DNA of 64,000 bases from NCBI GenBank assembly GCA_003194525.1, contig NBIV01000011.1, positions 186,001 through 250,000 of the forward strand, written 5' to 3'. Shown one piece after another: positions 39,483-48,491 of this stretch (the first letter of the stretch is position 1; every line of letters begins with the position of its first letter). Origin of the DNA: Gracilariopsis chorda (Eukaryota; Rhodophyta; Florideophyceae; Gracilariales; Gracilariaceae). The notes beneath the pieces are model-generated. The model had not been told where the DNA came from, searched no databases, and was given only the letters and a program-made list of their open reading frames with translations. The position numbers and the translations under genes were made by a program.

Positions 39483-40277
39483 TATAGTGCAATGCCCGGA
39501 AGCGGGAGTGCACCGAAAGACGTCCGGGATCTTTCCTCGTTAGAGATGAGCCCGCTTGGGTAGAGCCCTCCCAGGAGTGGCACGACTATGTCGGGTTGTA
39601 AGGCCGAGGCCACCTGTGGCGACTTGCGCAGGGAGGTTGAGGCAAGAATCGGGTATCCACAGGAGCGGTGTAGGGGGGTGGTCTTCTTCAAGAGAGGTGA
39701 GGTTTCCTCGTTAGTGGCACGCGCGAACACGAGCCGTGGGTAGCGGGAAAGCCATCCTAGAAAGGGAAACGTAAGGGGGAGCTGAGTCACGAGTTTCGTG
39801 ACGAAGACTAACGGCAGTGCCGGTAAATAAACCTTATACAAGGCGAACACCAAGACAGCTGGAATAACAGTCCGAATACTCGGGTCCTTTAGATAGGCAA
39901 GGGGGTTAGACTTCCCGTATGCGATGGTGGTTCCCTCCAAACAGAAGTAGAGAACACGCAAAGGCGGTGAGGTCTAGAGCCAGTTCCCCAGGTTGGGATA
40001 CCTTGTTGGGGAAGGTTTACTGGCGCGACGGCAACCCGCCGGCACACTAAGTACGAACCATCCCAGAAATGGGTGTAAAAATAATAAATAGAAATAACTA
40101 AATTACTCCACTTTGGTGGTTCATGCCCACAACTGTGGCCAACCGCCAATTGACTCTTTCGTGTGCCACATGTCAAATCCACTATTAGTGGTCGTAGTTC
40201 ATGCAATGACTACATTACCGAAACATTCGGAAAATCAACCAAGTACCAAGAATCCCTCTCTGAGGCATTGCACTTCA
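39483..40277 (-). repeat. Element 3, 5' LTR (795 bp)
   Basis: Partner of 28782-29576 (about 4% divergent by eye). It has the same imperfect inverted termini of about 14 bp. Confidence 0.9.
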
Positions 40278-40891
40278 CAACGAAACAACCAAATACTGGG
40301 GCGGAGATCTGTCCAGCAACAGGATACACAAAATAAACAGATTAATGTTAGACACACGGTCCGTGTACTTAAACAGATGTCCTGAGCGGTCCCAAGGGGG
40401 TAGTCGTACTGGAACCAAACTTGGTTACTCTCCAGATGGAGCCGTGCACCTACGAAGGCAGTTGTGACCAGAGCCTGCTCTAGTCTGGCAGACAAGAGCG
40501 ATGGTTTTGAAGACCAACCTTGGTTGAGTTTACTGTGACCTTGCGACCGCGAGGTCACTCCTACCTAAGTAAGGTTCACTAAAACATGTAAACTAATTAA
40601 AGAAATTAGTGCACAATTTCTCAGGGCCATACCCATGGAGGAATCAGTGTCAGGGGTCAAAGTAAGCTAACCTACTAAATAACTTCCGAAATCGGAGCCA
40701 AAAATTCCCACGCGTACCAAGAGTTTGTCTTGTACCAGTCCATCTAGAATTCACCTGAAGGGGAAAATTAACACCGAAGATTGCCACAATTGAACCCACA
40801 GTTGGAGCAAATCCGTACATCGGTAATGACTCTAGAAAGGGTAAAAGCAACTCCCAAAGGAGATGTTTTGCTCCACATTATCAACCATTTA
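40278..40891. other. Unassigned stretch between element 3 and the dispersed repeat
   Basis: No gene, RNA or recognised repeat is seen. An inexact direct repeat around ACCAA(A/C)CTTGGTT occurs at about 40417 and 40518. Confidence 0.3.
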
Positions 40892-41564
40892 ACCATTAGT
40901 TGCATCTATTGAGACAATTGCCGCTGGGTGCATATTGCTGTGAGAATCTGCCGTTGCTAAGACCTGATGAAGCACTTAAAGCTTGCAATAGAGACGGCAG
41001 GTGTGTTTTAAAGGTGCGTTTGTCGTTTTTGAGTCCCATCAGAGCTTTGCACGGTTAAAGGTGTCGATGAACAGACCTGTCGATTTCGAAACGGACGTGC
41101 TAGACGGTGTCCGCAGGCAACGTGCCGTGTAACCTTTTAGTCAAATGGCCAGTTTGGGTAAAGATTGAACTAATATCTAGGTGTTATGAGCTCACCTTTA
41201 GAAGCCCTGTAAGGATTGTATGTGCCTGCTACTGGTTAGCGCAGAAGTTGGTTTGCTGCAGAAACTGTTTTGCATCCGTAGTGCCTGATTGAAAGCTAGA
41301 AGTTTGATTTGTAGTGGCCGTTGACATGAGTCTTCGGTGGCGCGCCGTTTAAAGAAGTTTTGAAGAAGGTTTTTGGGATGAAGACTCTTGCTTTTCCTTG
41401 TTTTTTGTATTTGCTTAGCAGGTTAAGTTCTTTTGATCCCTGCCTTTTTTTCCATCTTTCTGTTTATCATTTTCATCTCTACGGGGCCTTTACCTACAAT
41501 GACACCCTTTTTAGCCTATTTTATTGCTAAGTTTGGCCCCCCTGCGTCACCGTTTTGTGATGGC
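40892..41564 (+). repeat. Dispersed repeat, copy B, just upstream of the beta-galactosidase gene
   Basis: Homologous to 7530-8217 (about two thirds to three quarters identical by eye, same orientation). It ends at the corresponding ATG (41560), after which the copies diverge completely; here that ATG opens only a short frame of about 36 codons. The copy lies about 320 bases upstream of the first ATG of the beta-galactosidase gene, in the same direction, so it could supply promoter or leader sequence. Confidence 0.65.
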
Positions 41565-41886
41565 GCACACAGCGCCCACACTAGTCTATCGATCTTGTTC
41601 AGGGTTGCACTACTGCTACTGTTGTTACGTTCATTACAAGCACCGGCTTGGCGTTGTCTCATTGTAGTTCCGGGTTGGATCGAGGACGGAGACTACCCTT
41701 GGTAGTTGTCTCTTCTGGTTGGTTGTTATTATTTTTTGTGCATCTGGTGGTTTGAAGGCCCACGGTTGGTCCTTCTTGGTGGCCAGTGCTCTAGATTCAG
41801 ATAGGAAGCAAGTGGTCTTTTTTTTAATTTTGGCTTCTTATCGCCGCCCTGTTCTCCGCCCCCAGAATGGCGTCGTCAAGTACCAT
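41565..41886 (+). promoter_or_regulatory. Upstream region of the beta-galactosidase gene
   Basis: About 320 bases between the dispersed repeat and the chosen ATG. The frame is open upstream of that ATG but has no ATG from about 41719 to 41886, so this part is taken as leader and promoter. Pyrimidine-rich tracts are frequent. No specific element can be named. Confidence 0.35.
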
Positions 41887-44136
41887 ATGACCTTAACTAT
41901 GCATCGCATGCGAAGATTCGTCATCCGTTCTCAAACGCTGTGCGCCATGCCGCGCTTCCGCCAAACCACTTCGCGCCCCCACGCCTCCTCGCTCCTCACG
42001 TCTACTCCGCAATGGCCTCAGTCGCGCCCACGATCGCACAAATTGATCCCTGCACCGCGCCTATTAGTCACTCTAACCGCTCTGCTCACTGTCCTTTTCA
42101 TCCTTTTCGTCCCACATCCCTCTCTCCGACCCACCGTCCGTTCATCCACCCTTCATGGACAATTCGCAGCCGGCCCTTCTGCTGAGATCGCGCGTGCCGC
42201 ACCGCGTCGTCTCTCTTACAACTCTCGTAACTTCACTCTGGACAATGTCCGAATACGTATGGTATCCGGCTCTCTCCATTACTTCCGCACCGTCCCATCC
42301 CAATGGCCGCGTCTGCTGCGATACGCCCGTGCCATGGGTCTCAACGCCATCGAGACCTACGTTCCATGGAATCTGCATGAACAATCTCCAGGCAACTTTC
42401 GATTTGCGGGAATTCTAGATCTGCGCCAGTTTCTGGAACATGCGTATCGGCAGAACTTGCTCGTCTTGTTGCGCCCCGGACCCTACATCTGCTCGGAGTG
42501 GGACCTTGGTGGCTTGCCACCATACCTACTGGCCCACGATTCCATGCGTTTAAGATCTATGCACCCGAAGTATATTGGTGCCGTTGAGCGCTATTTCGAC
42601 GAGCTTGCGCATCAGATAGCCCCTTACATCGGCAAACCCATCGTCGCACTTCAGCTTGAGAACGAGTTCGGAGCCTACGGTGTAGATGACCCTAATTACA
42701 TGCATTGGCTGCTACGCGCCTGGCGAAAGCGTTCTTTCCCCTCTCATTCTCTCATGTTTTTCACCTCTGACAACGGTGGGCCGGGCACCGTCTCGCGCGG
42801 CTCCCCCTTCTCCGCGAACGTGCTCAAGACTATCAATCTCGAGGTCAACGTCATCGAAAAGGTTGCCATGCTGAAGCGCATTCAACCTTACGCGCCGCCC
42901 ATGATCGCAGAGTTCTGGACAGGTTGGTTCGATCACTGGGGCGAACGTCACCATGTGCGCAACGCCACCGATGTGGCCTCCAACATAAACCTTGTTCTTA
43001 ATCATGCCCACGCCAGCATTAATTTGTACATGTTCTTTGGTGGTACCAACTTTGGATATATGGCGGGCGCCAACATCGCTGAAAACAGAACCTATTTAGC
43101 TACAACGACCAGCTATGATTACGATGCTTTTGTCACGGAATATGCCGATGTTCGAAAGGAAAAGTTTAAGACGGCTCAGAAAGTGATTCGCAACTTTTGG
43201 CACTCGCTCAACAATCAGGAAATGGTAAATGCTACGCTTGAGCCGTTGCCAGGGTCTCCATTCATGTCTGCTTATGCGGGCACCGTACTGTTCACGGAGA
43301 GCATCTCGCTCTACGACGTGCTTGACATTGTCACCGACAACCACCTGTACTCGAGGTATCCGCTCACCATGGAGGAAGTGGGTTCTGGATATGGCTTTAT
43401 CATGTACAGGTGCGTGCTCGATGGCCCCCCACCTGCAGGTTCCAACATTCGTATACTCCAGATCAGTGGCGTCAGGGACTTTGCGTATGTGCTAGCCGAT
43501 GGCATAATGTTGCGTACCATTGATCGCAACCGTCAATTTGAATCTGATGGCCAAACGCTGAAAAGGATCCACCTACCCGCTGAAACTCATCAGCTTGATA
43601 TCATTGTTGAAAATCGCGGCCGTGTCAATTACGGTAAGTATATCCATGATAGAAAAGGTATTCTTGGCAACGTAACACTGGACGGTCACATCCTGGAACA
43701 ATTCGAAAACTTTGCATTCTCGTTTCCCCAGGATCATCCATTGCTTCCGGATACACACGGAAACAAAACAATAAGCAAACTCAGAGACAGTATGTCTGGC
43801 GTAAATGCACATCCCCCGTTGGCAACTCGGAGTTCTCCACCTACTTTCTTTCGTGGCGAGATGTCTATTAACCCCGGTTCACAAGAGGCCTTTGGTGGTG
43901 AGTTTCCGGGAACGCACTGTCGTGTATTTGGAAGAGGCGTGTTGTGGGTAAATGGATTCAACGTTGGACGCTTTCACACAGGTGTGGCCGGTCCACAGCG
44001 GTCCCTGTTCGTGCCGGGAGCATTGCTTCGTGAAGGACGAAACGAGTTTATGGTTCTTCATATGAACATGCATTTGACGAGAGATCCCCCCAAACTGCAG
44101 CTGTTCGAGCAACCCGATTTTGGGTCGCCCTCTTGA
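41887..44136 (+). CDS. Beta-galactosidase, glycoside hydrolase family 35
   Basis: A 749-residue enzyme if it starts at ATG 41887; later ATGs at 41899, 41911 and 41947 are possible. A hydrophobic stretch near residues 60-80 (LLVTLTALLTVLFILFV) after a basic N-terminus is a signal anchor, so the protein probably enters the secretory pathway and may be a type II membrane or cleaved secreted protein. The GH35 barrel follows (ETYVPWNLHEQSPGNF, LRPGPYICSEW). The acid/base Glu is E260 in QLENEFGAYG and the nucleophile Glu is E342 in IAEFWTGWFDHWG. The C-terminal third has the beta-sandwich features of the family (RGVLWVNGFNVGRF). It hydrolyses terminal beta-linked galactose, and in an alga the likely substrates are galactan wall or glycoprotein sugars (inference). 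There is no intron. It converges with the phosphatase gene downstream. Confidence 0.93.
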   Translation: MTLTMHRMRRFVIRSQTLCAMPRFRQTTSRPHASSLLTSTPQWPQSRPRSHKLIPAPRLLVTLTALLTVLFILFVPHPSLRPTVRSSTLHGQFAAGPSAEIARAAPRRLSYNSRNFTLDNVRIRMVSGSLHYFRTVPSQWPRLLRYARAMGLNAIETYVPWNLHEQSPGNFRFAGILDLRQFLEHAYRQNLLVLLRPGPYICSEWDLGGLPPYLLAHDSMRLRSMHPKYIGAVERYFDELAHQIAPYIGKPIVALQLENEFGAYGVDDPNYMHWLLRAWRKRSFPSHSLMFFTSDNGGPGTVSRGSPFSANVLKTINLEVNVIEKVAMLKRIQPYAPPMIAEFWTGWFDHWGERHHVRNATDVASNINLVLNHAHASINLYMFFGGTNFGYMAGANIAENRTYLATTTSYDYDAFVTEYADVRKEKFKTAQKVIRNFWHSLNNQEMVNATLEPLPGSPFMSAYAGTVLFTESISLYDVLDIVTDNHLYSRYPLTMEEVGSGYGFIMYRCVLDGPPPAGSNIRILQISGVRDFAYVLADGIMLRTIDRNRQFESDGQTLKRIHLPAETHQLDIIVENRGRVNYGKYIHDRKGILGNVTLDGHILEQFENFAFSFPQDHPLLPDTHGNKTISKLRDSMSGVNAHPPLATRSSPPTFFRGEMSINPGSQEAFGGEFPGTHCRVFGRGVLWVNGFNVGRFHTGVAGPQRSLFVPGALLREGRNEFMVLHMNMHLTRDPPKLQLFEQPDFGSPS

Positions 44137-44838
44137 CCATGCATGCTCGCCTGGTCAGGTATCAGTGCTTCAACCAAGACAGCGTGCAGTCATATCATGT
44201 GTGATACGGTGTTCTACCTTGCTTTAGTTGGTCTGGGTTCTGGGCGTTGTCAACAAGGCAAGAGCAGATACTCTCAAATGGAAAGAAGAATGCACGTCCT
44301 ACGAGAGAGGCTTTGGAAACATGGGCTTTCGATGGGCGGCAGTTTAGCGGTTTTGGCAACCGGACCTTCATCAAGCATTGATCTTGGGCCCGGATTGTGC
44401 AGCGACGACAGAGCAGTGTGCTTCTCCAAGCCAGTTAGTAACCCTTCGTTTACGAAAGCTAGGTTACAGAACGGAATTTGTGCGTGGTATTGACCATCAC
44501 GAATCCAACCAACAGTGTGTGACTACAAGTCTTGCATGTTTGTGCTGCAGCCTTCGTACCCTTAATACTAACCTAACGAGCGGTTTCTAGACTAGAAATG
44601 CTAGTCGACCAACACGGCTGACCAAATTATGTGAAACGCCAACATAATCAGGTAACGAAAGAATGGTCTAGGGATGCGTCACTTTGTGTTAACGATCGTT
44701 GCCTACTCCTTTAACTTCCAAATGCTTATTCTTAACTTAGGACCCAAAAAACGGTCTTCTACTAATCATCATCCTGCGTAATAAATAACTGTTTCTCACG
44801 GGTTTCGCACTTTGTACAAACGCAAGTTCTCAGGCCGG
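44137..44838. other. Intergenic region between convergent genes
   Basis: Contains the 3' ends of the GH35 gene (+) and the phosphatase gene (-). An AATAAA at about 44780 could serve as a polyadenylation signal for the + gene. A 116-codon open frame at 44143-44493 has no recognisable features and no upstream signal, and is not called as a gene. Confidence 0.4.
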
Positions 44839-46218
44839 TCAAGACTTTCCAGTCCACCTTGCGTAGTCCCGAACAAATGTCTCTTGTTTAAGGCCACCAC
44901 CACCGTCGCAATAAAGTCTTTCCTTCCCGAGTGCAACTTCAACGTCCTCGCCGTTTGCTATTCTCCAACAGGCAACAAGCGTGCCTGTTCTACCAATTCC
45001 AGCCTTACAATGCGTAAACACCACACCGCTCTCGTCCATGGTTTCTCGCACCACCGAGCAAAACTGTTGAACCTGATCAAAACTGGGTGTAGAGAAATCC
45101 TCAACAGGTATATGACACATGTAGAGACCAAGCTGGTCTCCAGGCAGACACCACTGGTTCATGCGGTCCGAGCCGCGGAGATCGACGACAGTGCTGACAC
45201 CGTAGTTGACAAGCCATTCCAGCCCCGACGTTGACGGTTGTCCTCCGCGCAAGAAGCGCTCCTCCACAACGTCGAAGTTGGGAATGTCATGTAAACCAGG
45301 GCGCAAGAGCATGGCATGGCCCACAGGTCGCTTCAACTTCAAGTCATTCTCGAAGGAGCCAATGAGCTTGCGTTCCATATCAGCCAAACGCTCACACGCA
45401 ATCTGCGAGCCCTCCCGCTCGCAAATGGTACTTCTCAAGCCAGCAAGCGCGTGCACGAGTCTCCGTTTGCCCCGGACGCGATAGTCATCTGTGCCCAAAA
45501 GCGCGCAGGCTCGGCGCGTGTCTCGTAGCAGGAAATGAGCTTGTTGCGGGAAATTTCGCTGTAACAAACGCTCCACGTCATCTTCTAGGGCGCGAAGCGC
45601 GGACAGTTCGGTGCCTAATGCAATCTGTTCACGTAGAAGGGCGGCTTCTGAAGCGTCATCCCTGCGACGTGGAATATCGAGAGATGCTGATCGGGCACGC
45701 TCCAAACTGGCGCGCAAATAGAAAGGGGGGTTGTATGATTCCAAGGCTTGACGTAGCAACCAGAGCAAATGGCGTATTGAGGCCCTGAGTGCGGAATCAT
45801 CAGAAGCTCTCGTTCGCAGAGTGTGGCGAAGATGAGTGAGACGGGCGTAGAGGTTTTGTAGGGGGGCCTTGTGGAGGTCTTTCGCATACCAATGGCGGAC
45901 GTGGCTTAGCAAATCGTCGAGTAGAAGGGATAAGTTGAGACGGCGGAGATGGACGATATGATAGTGGTCAGAATCGCGGTTGGGGTGGGGTGTTTGGTGA
46001 TGAAGGAAGTGGGCGCCGACGGTTTTCGAAGAGTTAAACGGGGTGAAACCAACTGCATTTATAGGGTTGAGGGCGGGTGGCGGCGAGCGTGGGGTGGAGG
46101 GCGCGGGATGGAGTTGTTCAGTGAGACGAGAAGGGTGGTGGTGTGAACAAGTGGGACTGCACCGAGGGCGACGAAGGGACGGGGAGAGCGGGAGGGGGGC
46201 GGTGAAGGCGAGATGCAT
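44839..46218 (-). CDS. Dual-specificity-type protein phosphatase with long N-terminal region, probably organelle-targeted
   Basis: A 459-residue product from the ATG at 46218; the open frame extends further upstream but without an ATG. The C-terminal 150 residues are a cysteine phosphatase: FLRGGQPSTSGLEWLVNYGV, VVDLRGSDR with the general-acid-loop region after it, then the P-loop HCKAGIGRTG with catalytic C404 and R410. The 'RGGQ..GL.WL...G...VVDLR' start resembles the phosphatase-like domain found with plant and cyanobacterial NAD kinases and their stand-alone relatives. No kinase part is present here. The first 60 residues are rich in S, P, R and H and poor in acidic residues, like a plastid or mitochondrial transit peptide. 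Residues 100-300 are mainly helical, with many Leu, Arg and Glu, and match nothing I know. The substrate (protein, lipid or nucleotide) cannot be told. Confidence 0.85.
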   Translation of the reverse strand: MHLAFTAPLPLSPSLRRPRCSPTCSHHHPSRLTEQLHPAPSTPRSPPPALNPINAVGFTPFNSSKTVGAHFLHHQTPHPNRDSDHYHIVHLRRLNLSLLLDDLLSHVRHWYAKDLHKAPLQNLYARLTHLRHTLRTRASDDSALRASIRHLLWLLRQALESYNPPFYLRASLERARSASLDIPRRRDDASEAALLREQIALGTELSALRALEDDVERLLQRNFPQQAHFLLRDTRRACALLGTDDYRVRGKRRLVHALAGLRSTICEREGSQIACERLADMERKLIGSFENDLKLKRPVGHAMLLRPGLHDIPNFDVVEERFLRGGQPSTSGLEWLVNYGVSTVVDLRGSDRMNQWCLPGDQLGLYMCHIPVEDFSTPSFDQVQQFCSVVRETMDESGVVFTHCKAGIGRTGTLVACWRIANGEDVEVALGKERLYCDGGGGLKQETFVRDYARWTGKS

Positions 46219-46844
46219 CTGGAGGGGATGACGGGGTTTCGAAAGCGAAAAAAACGAGAAGCGGTTTGGGTGGGAGCGCAACGTGGGGTGTTATGAAAAG
46301 AAAAGAGCGACGATGGAAGCGGCGGATTGGAAAGAACGGGATAGGGCAGCGAAATGACTGGTGTGCCAATACAGGAAAGCGGCGACAGATGTGCCAGCGC
46401 AGCGCGCAGCAGCAGCATGCGATGCGCACATGTGCGCGCGCGAAATGGGTGGACAAGAAGCGGGCGTGGGAATGTGTCGTTGTTACTCGACTTTCAGCTG
46501 TTGTTTTAATCGCAGAGCAAGTGGGGATCCAAGGGTACAGTAGATAATACTTTGGAGATTCGTATATTAAAGAGTTTGAGGCGGAGTGCATGTTTTGGTT
46601 AGACAGTTAGAAAGCGCAGATGCCATCTGCGAAGTGCTGCACCCGCAGGCGTACACTGCCGGCCGGTGCCGTCCATTGGAAAGTTATGCGCCGCGCACTG
46701 CTTCGAGTTGGTCTGTAGAGATACATTCGTCAAAATGAGGGAAAAAAAGAAAAAAAAAAAAGAAAAAGCAAAGCTCATTGCTGCGCGTTGGCTGCGTGCA
46801 ATCCGAGTCCATTGTTAGCTGAGAGAGACCGCAAGCTGCCCACG
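46219..46844. other. Intergenic region upstream of the phosphatase gene
   Basis: Upstream region of the phosphatase gene and downstream region of the next minus-strand gene. It includes an A-rich homopurine tract at about 46740-46768. Open frames on both strands here are composition artefacts with no start or domain support. Confidence 0.35.
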
Positions 46845-48491
46845 CTACTCGTCGCCAATCGCGTGCGAGATGCTCAGCAAGTGATTGGGCACATGCATCT
46901 CTGGTACCGACAGCAACTCAGAAGTTGATATTCCTGTGCCCGCATCATGCTCATCGCCGCCATGAGCTTGAGACGCCACTAACGAGCTTGGCGCCGTGGC
47001 ACCACATCCACTTGCGTTATGCGTCTGCTGACACGTACCACTGCCCCCCGCTCCCCCGTACATGCCGCGCACATCCGGGAAGCGGCTTGCAAAGCTTGCC
47101 GCCAACTGCGGCGACGCGCCCAACGGCTGCAGCCCAGACCCGCCCATCGAGCGTGCATGCCCGCCCGCCGCACCCGCCACCGATGAGTAGTGCGCGTTGA
47201 GCGAGTGAGAGTGCGGTCGTTGCTGAAGCGCGCTGACCAGCTGTTTCAGGTCGCCGGCCGCTTTTTCCTTCTCCGCCTTGCTCACAGGCACCTTTCGACG
47301 CGGGATGGGGCCGTCGGCATACTCGGTCGGTTTGAATTTAGCAATGTCATACTCCGGGTCACTCGCGTGGAACAGCGCCGCGTACCTGGCCATGTCGCGT
47401 TCCATGTCCGCCTTCTTCTTGCGTCGGATCCCGTATACGGAGCAGTACGCGCGTAGTTGGTTACGGTTATAAGTCTTGATATCTGTAAAAGTAAGGTCTT
47501 CGATAGGTTTGATCTTCTCGTCTCGGAGCCGTTTGATCTTCTGGTCCGGTAGTTGGCTCAACAGCTTGAATTGAATCCCGTCAGCCTCGTACACCGGCTG
47601 CGTGGATGTCAGTGCAGCCACGGCCGCGTCGGTCGCTGACGGAATGTGCGACGCGTGGTGTGCCGCCATCATCATCGTCGTGGCGTCGTCGCTGCTGAGA
47701 ATGGAACTGTCATAAGTTAGCATAGGGCTCTTGCGTGATTTGCGGCGCTTGTGCACGGCGCCAGACAGAATGCCCGGCGAGTTCAGATCCGAGCTCACAT
47801 GCGCGCTGAGGTGCCCAGCCGACAGCGGGTGGTGCAGAGCTTCCTGCGGCTGCAGCAGCGGCGCCATGGACGGCATTGTAGACATCGGCGGCATCGGCGG
47901 CATCGGCGGCATCGGAGGCATCGGAGGCATGGAGTGTATGGACGGCATGGTCGACATGGTCGACATGGTCGGCATGGTCGGCATGGACGGCATGGACGGC
48001 ATGGACGTCATGGACGGCATAGACGAGAACGAGTTCATGGCTGGTAGCGCGTTGAGCGACTGCAGCCCATGGTGCAGGTTGGGAATTGGAGTGAGCGATG
48101 TTATGGTGGGCATGTTGGATGACACGTAGAGGTTGGGGTTAGAGCTTCGCTTTTCGAGCGGCGGATCGAGCCTGTGGTGGGAGACATCTTGGTGGGGGAG
48201 AGGGAGTGAGCGACTGAGGTCCTGCGGGTGCGACGTGGGGCGGTGGCGCTGTGCCTCGGGGTCGGGGGAGTGGAGCGGTTTTGCGGCGGCACTTGAGATA
48301 TGGGAGGTGTGGTAGGGCAGCGGCAGGCCGATGTTGGAGACGGAAGTTGGCGGTAGATGGACAGGCAGGGAATGCGGGACAGAAGCATGGGAGATGGGCA
48401 GGGACGTATTCGACGCGGAGACGGGCACTGCGGAGGGCGGCAGCGAGACGGGGGCTGGAGGGGAAGGGAATTCTGGACGATTCAGCTGCAT
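46845..48491 (-). CDS. Low-complexity protein with a small basic SAP-like domain, 548 residues
   Basis: The product is not recognised as a named family. The N-terminal 270 residues are disordered and rich in P, S, H and M, with a tandem Met-Pro tract (MPPMPPMP, MPTMSTM) at about residues 155-205. Near residues 265-280 is a basic KRRKSRKSP stretch that could act as a nuclear localisation signal. The conserved-looking core lies at about residues 310-410 and contains FTDIKTYNRNQLRAYCSVYG followed by IRRKKKADMERDMARYAALF. This has the shape of a SAP-type DNA-binding helix pair (LR.YC..YGI..KKK..M) with a long basic flank. The C-terminal 140 residues are again low-complexity. A nuclear, chromatin- or DNA-associated role is inference. 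The ATG at 48491 begins the frame. There is no intron. Confidence 0.75.
   Translation of the reverse strand: MQLNRPEFPSPPAPVSLPPSAVPVSASNTSLPISHASVPHSLPVHLPPTSVSNIGLPLPYHTSHISSAAAKPLHSPDPEAQRHRPTSHPQDLSRSLPLPHQDVSHHRLDPPLEKRSSNPNLYVSSNMPTITSLTPIPNLHHGLQSLNALPAMNSFSSMPSMTSMPSMPSMPTMPTMSTMSTMPSIHSMPPMPPMPPMPPMPPMSTMPSMAPLLQPQEALHHPLSAGHLSAHVSSDLNSPGILSGAVHKRRKSRKSPMLTYDSSILSSDDATTMMMAAHHASHIPSATDAAVAALTSTQPVYEADGIQFKLLSQLPDQKIKRLRDEKIKPIEDLTFTDIKTYNRNQLRAYCSVYGIRRKKKADMERDMARYAALFHASDPEYDIAKFKPTEYADGPIPRRKVPVSKAEKEKAAGDLKQLVSALQQRPHSHSLNAHYSSVAGAAGGHARSMGGSGLQPLGASPQLAASFASRFPDVRGMYGGAGGSGTCQQTHNASGCGATAPSSLVASQAHGGDEHDAGTGISTSELLSVPEMHVPNHLLSISHAIGDE
47878..48025 (-). repeat. In-frame tandem repeat encoding the Met-Pro/Met-Thr tract
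   Basis: Near-perfect tandem 9-mers (GGCATCGGC, then CATGGTCGA and CATGGACGG variants) inside the preceding gene. They encode runs of MP, MPP and MT on the minus strand. The phase is kept, so length changes would alter the protein by whole units. Confidence 0.8.

Larger units (their letters stand above)
28782..40277 (-). mobile_element. Element 3: chromodomain-type Ty3/gypsy retroelement, about 11.5 kb, broken, youngest in the window
   Basis: A full-length fossil on the minus strand bounded by 795-bp LTRs. Parts in order are: a gag region (about 39.4-37.2 kb) with a knuckle-like CHLCYTHGH segment, protease (about 37.1-36.8 kb, VLDTGAGPNF), reverse transcriptase (about 35.9-35.3 kb, CLVYLDDIIIFS), RNase H (about 35.15-34.75 kb), integrase finger and core (about 34.6-33.4 kb), a long S/T/P-rich linker, and a chromodomain (about 31.85-31.7 kb, VRWYGYDPSWDTMEP). 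An antisense frame fills the space before the 3' LTR. It has about eight to twelve breaks. LTR divergence near 4% makes it about half as old as element 2. The 5-mers next to its ends (TAAAT, CAACG) do not match, so no target duplication is preserved. Confidence 0.92.

Noticed and set aside
41719-41886. Extension of the GH35 protein upstream of ATG 41887
   Set aside because: The frame is open but contains no ATG before 41887, and GH35 motifs and the signal anchor all lie downstream.
44143-44493. 116-codon frame just after the GH35 stop codon
   Set aside because: It lies in the 3' region of a convergent gene pair, with no domain and ordinary non-coding composition.
46740-46768. A-rich homopurine tract as a possible retroposon poly-A tail
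   Set aside because: No target duplication or SINE-like body is visible next to it. It is more likely simple sequence in a gene's 3' flank.
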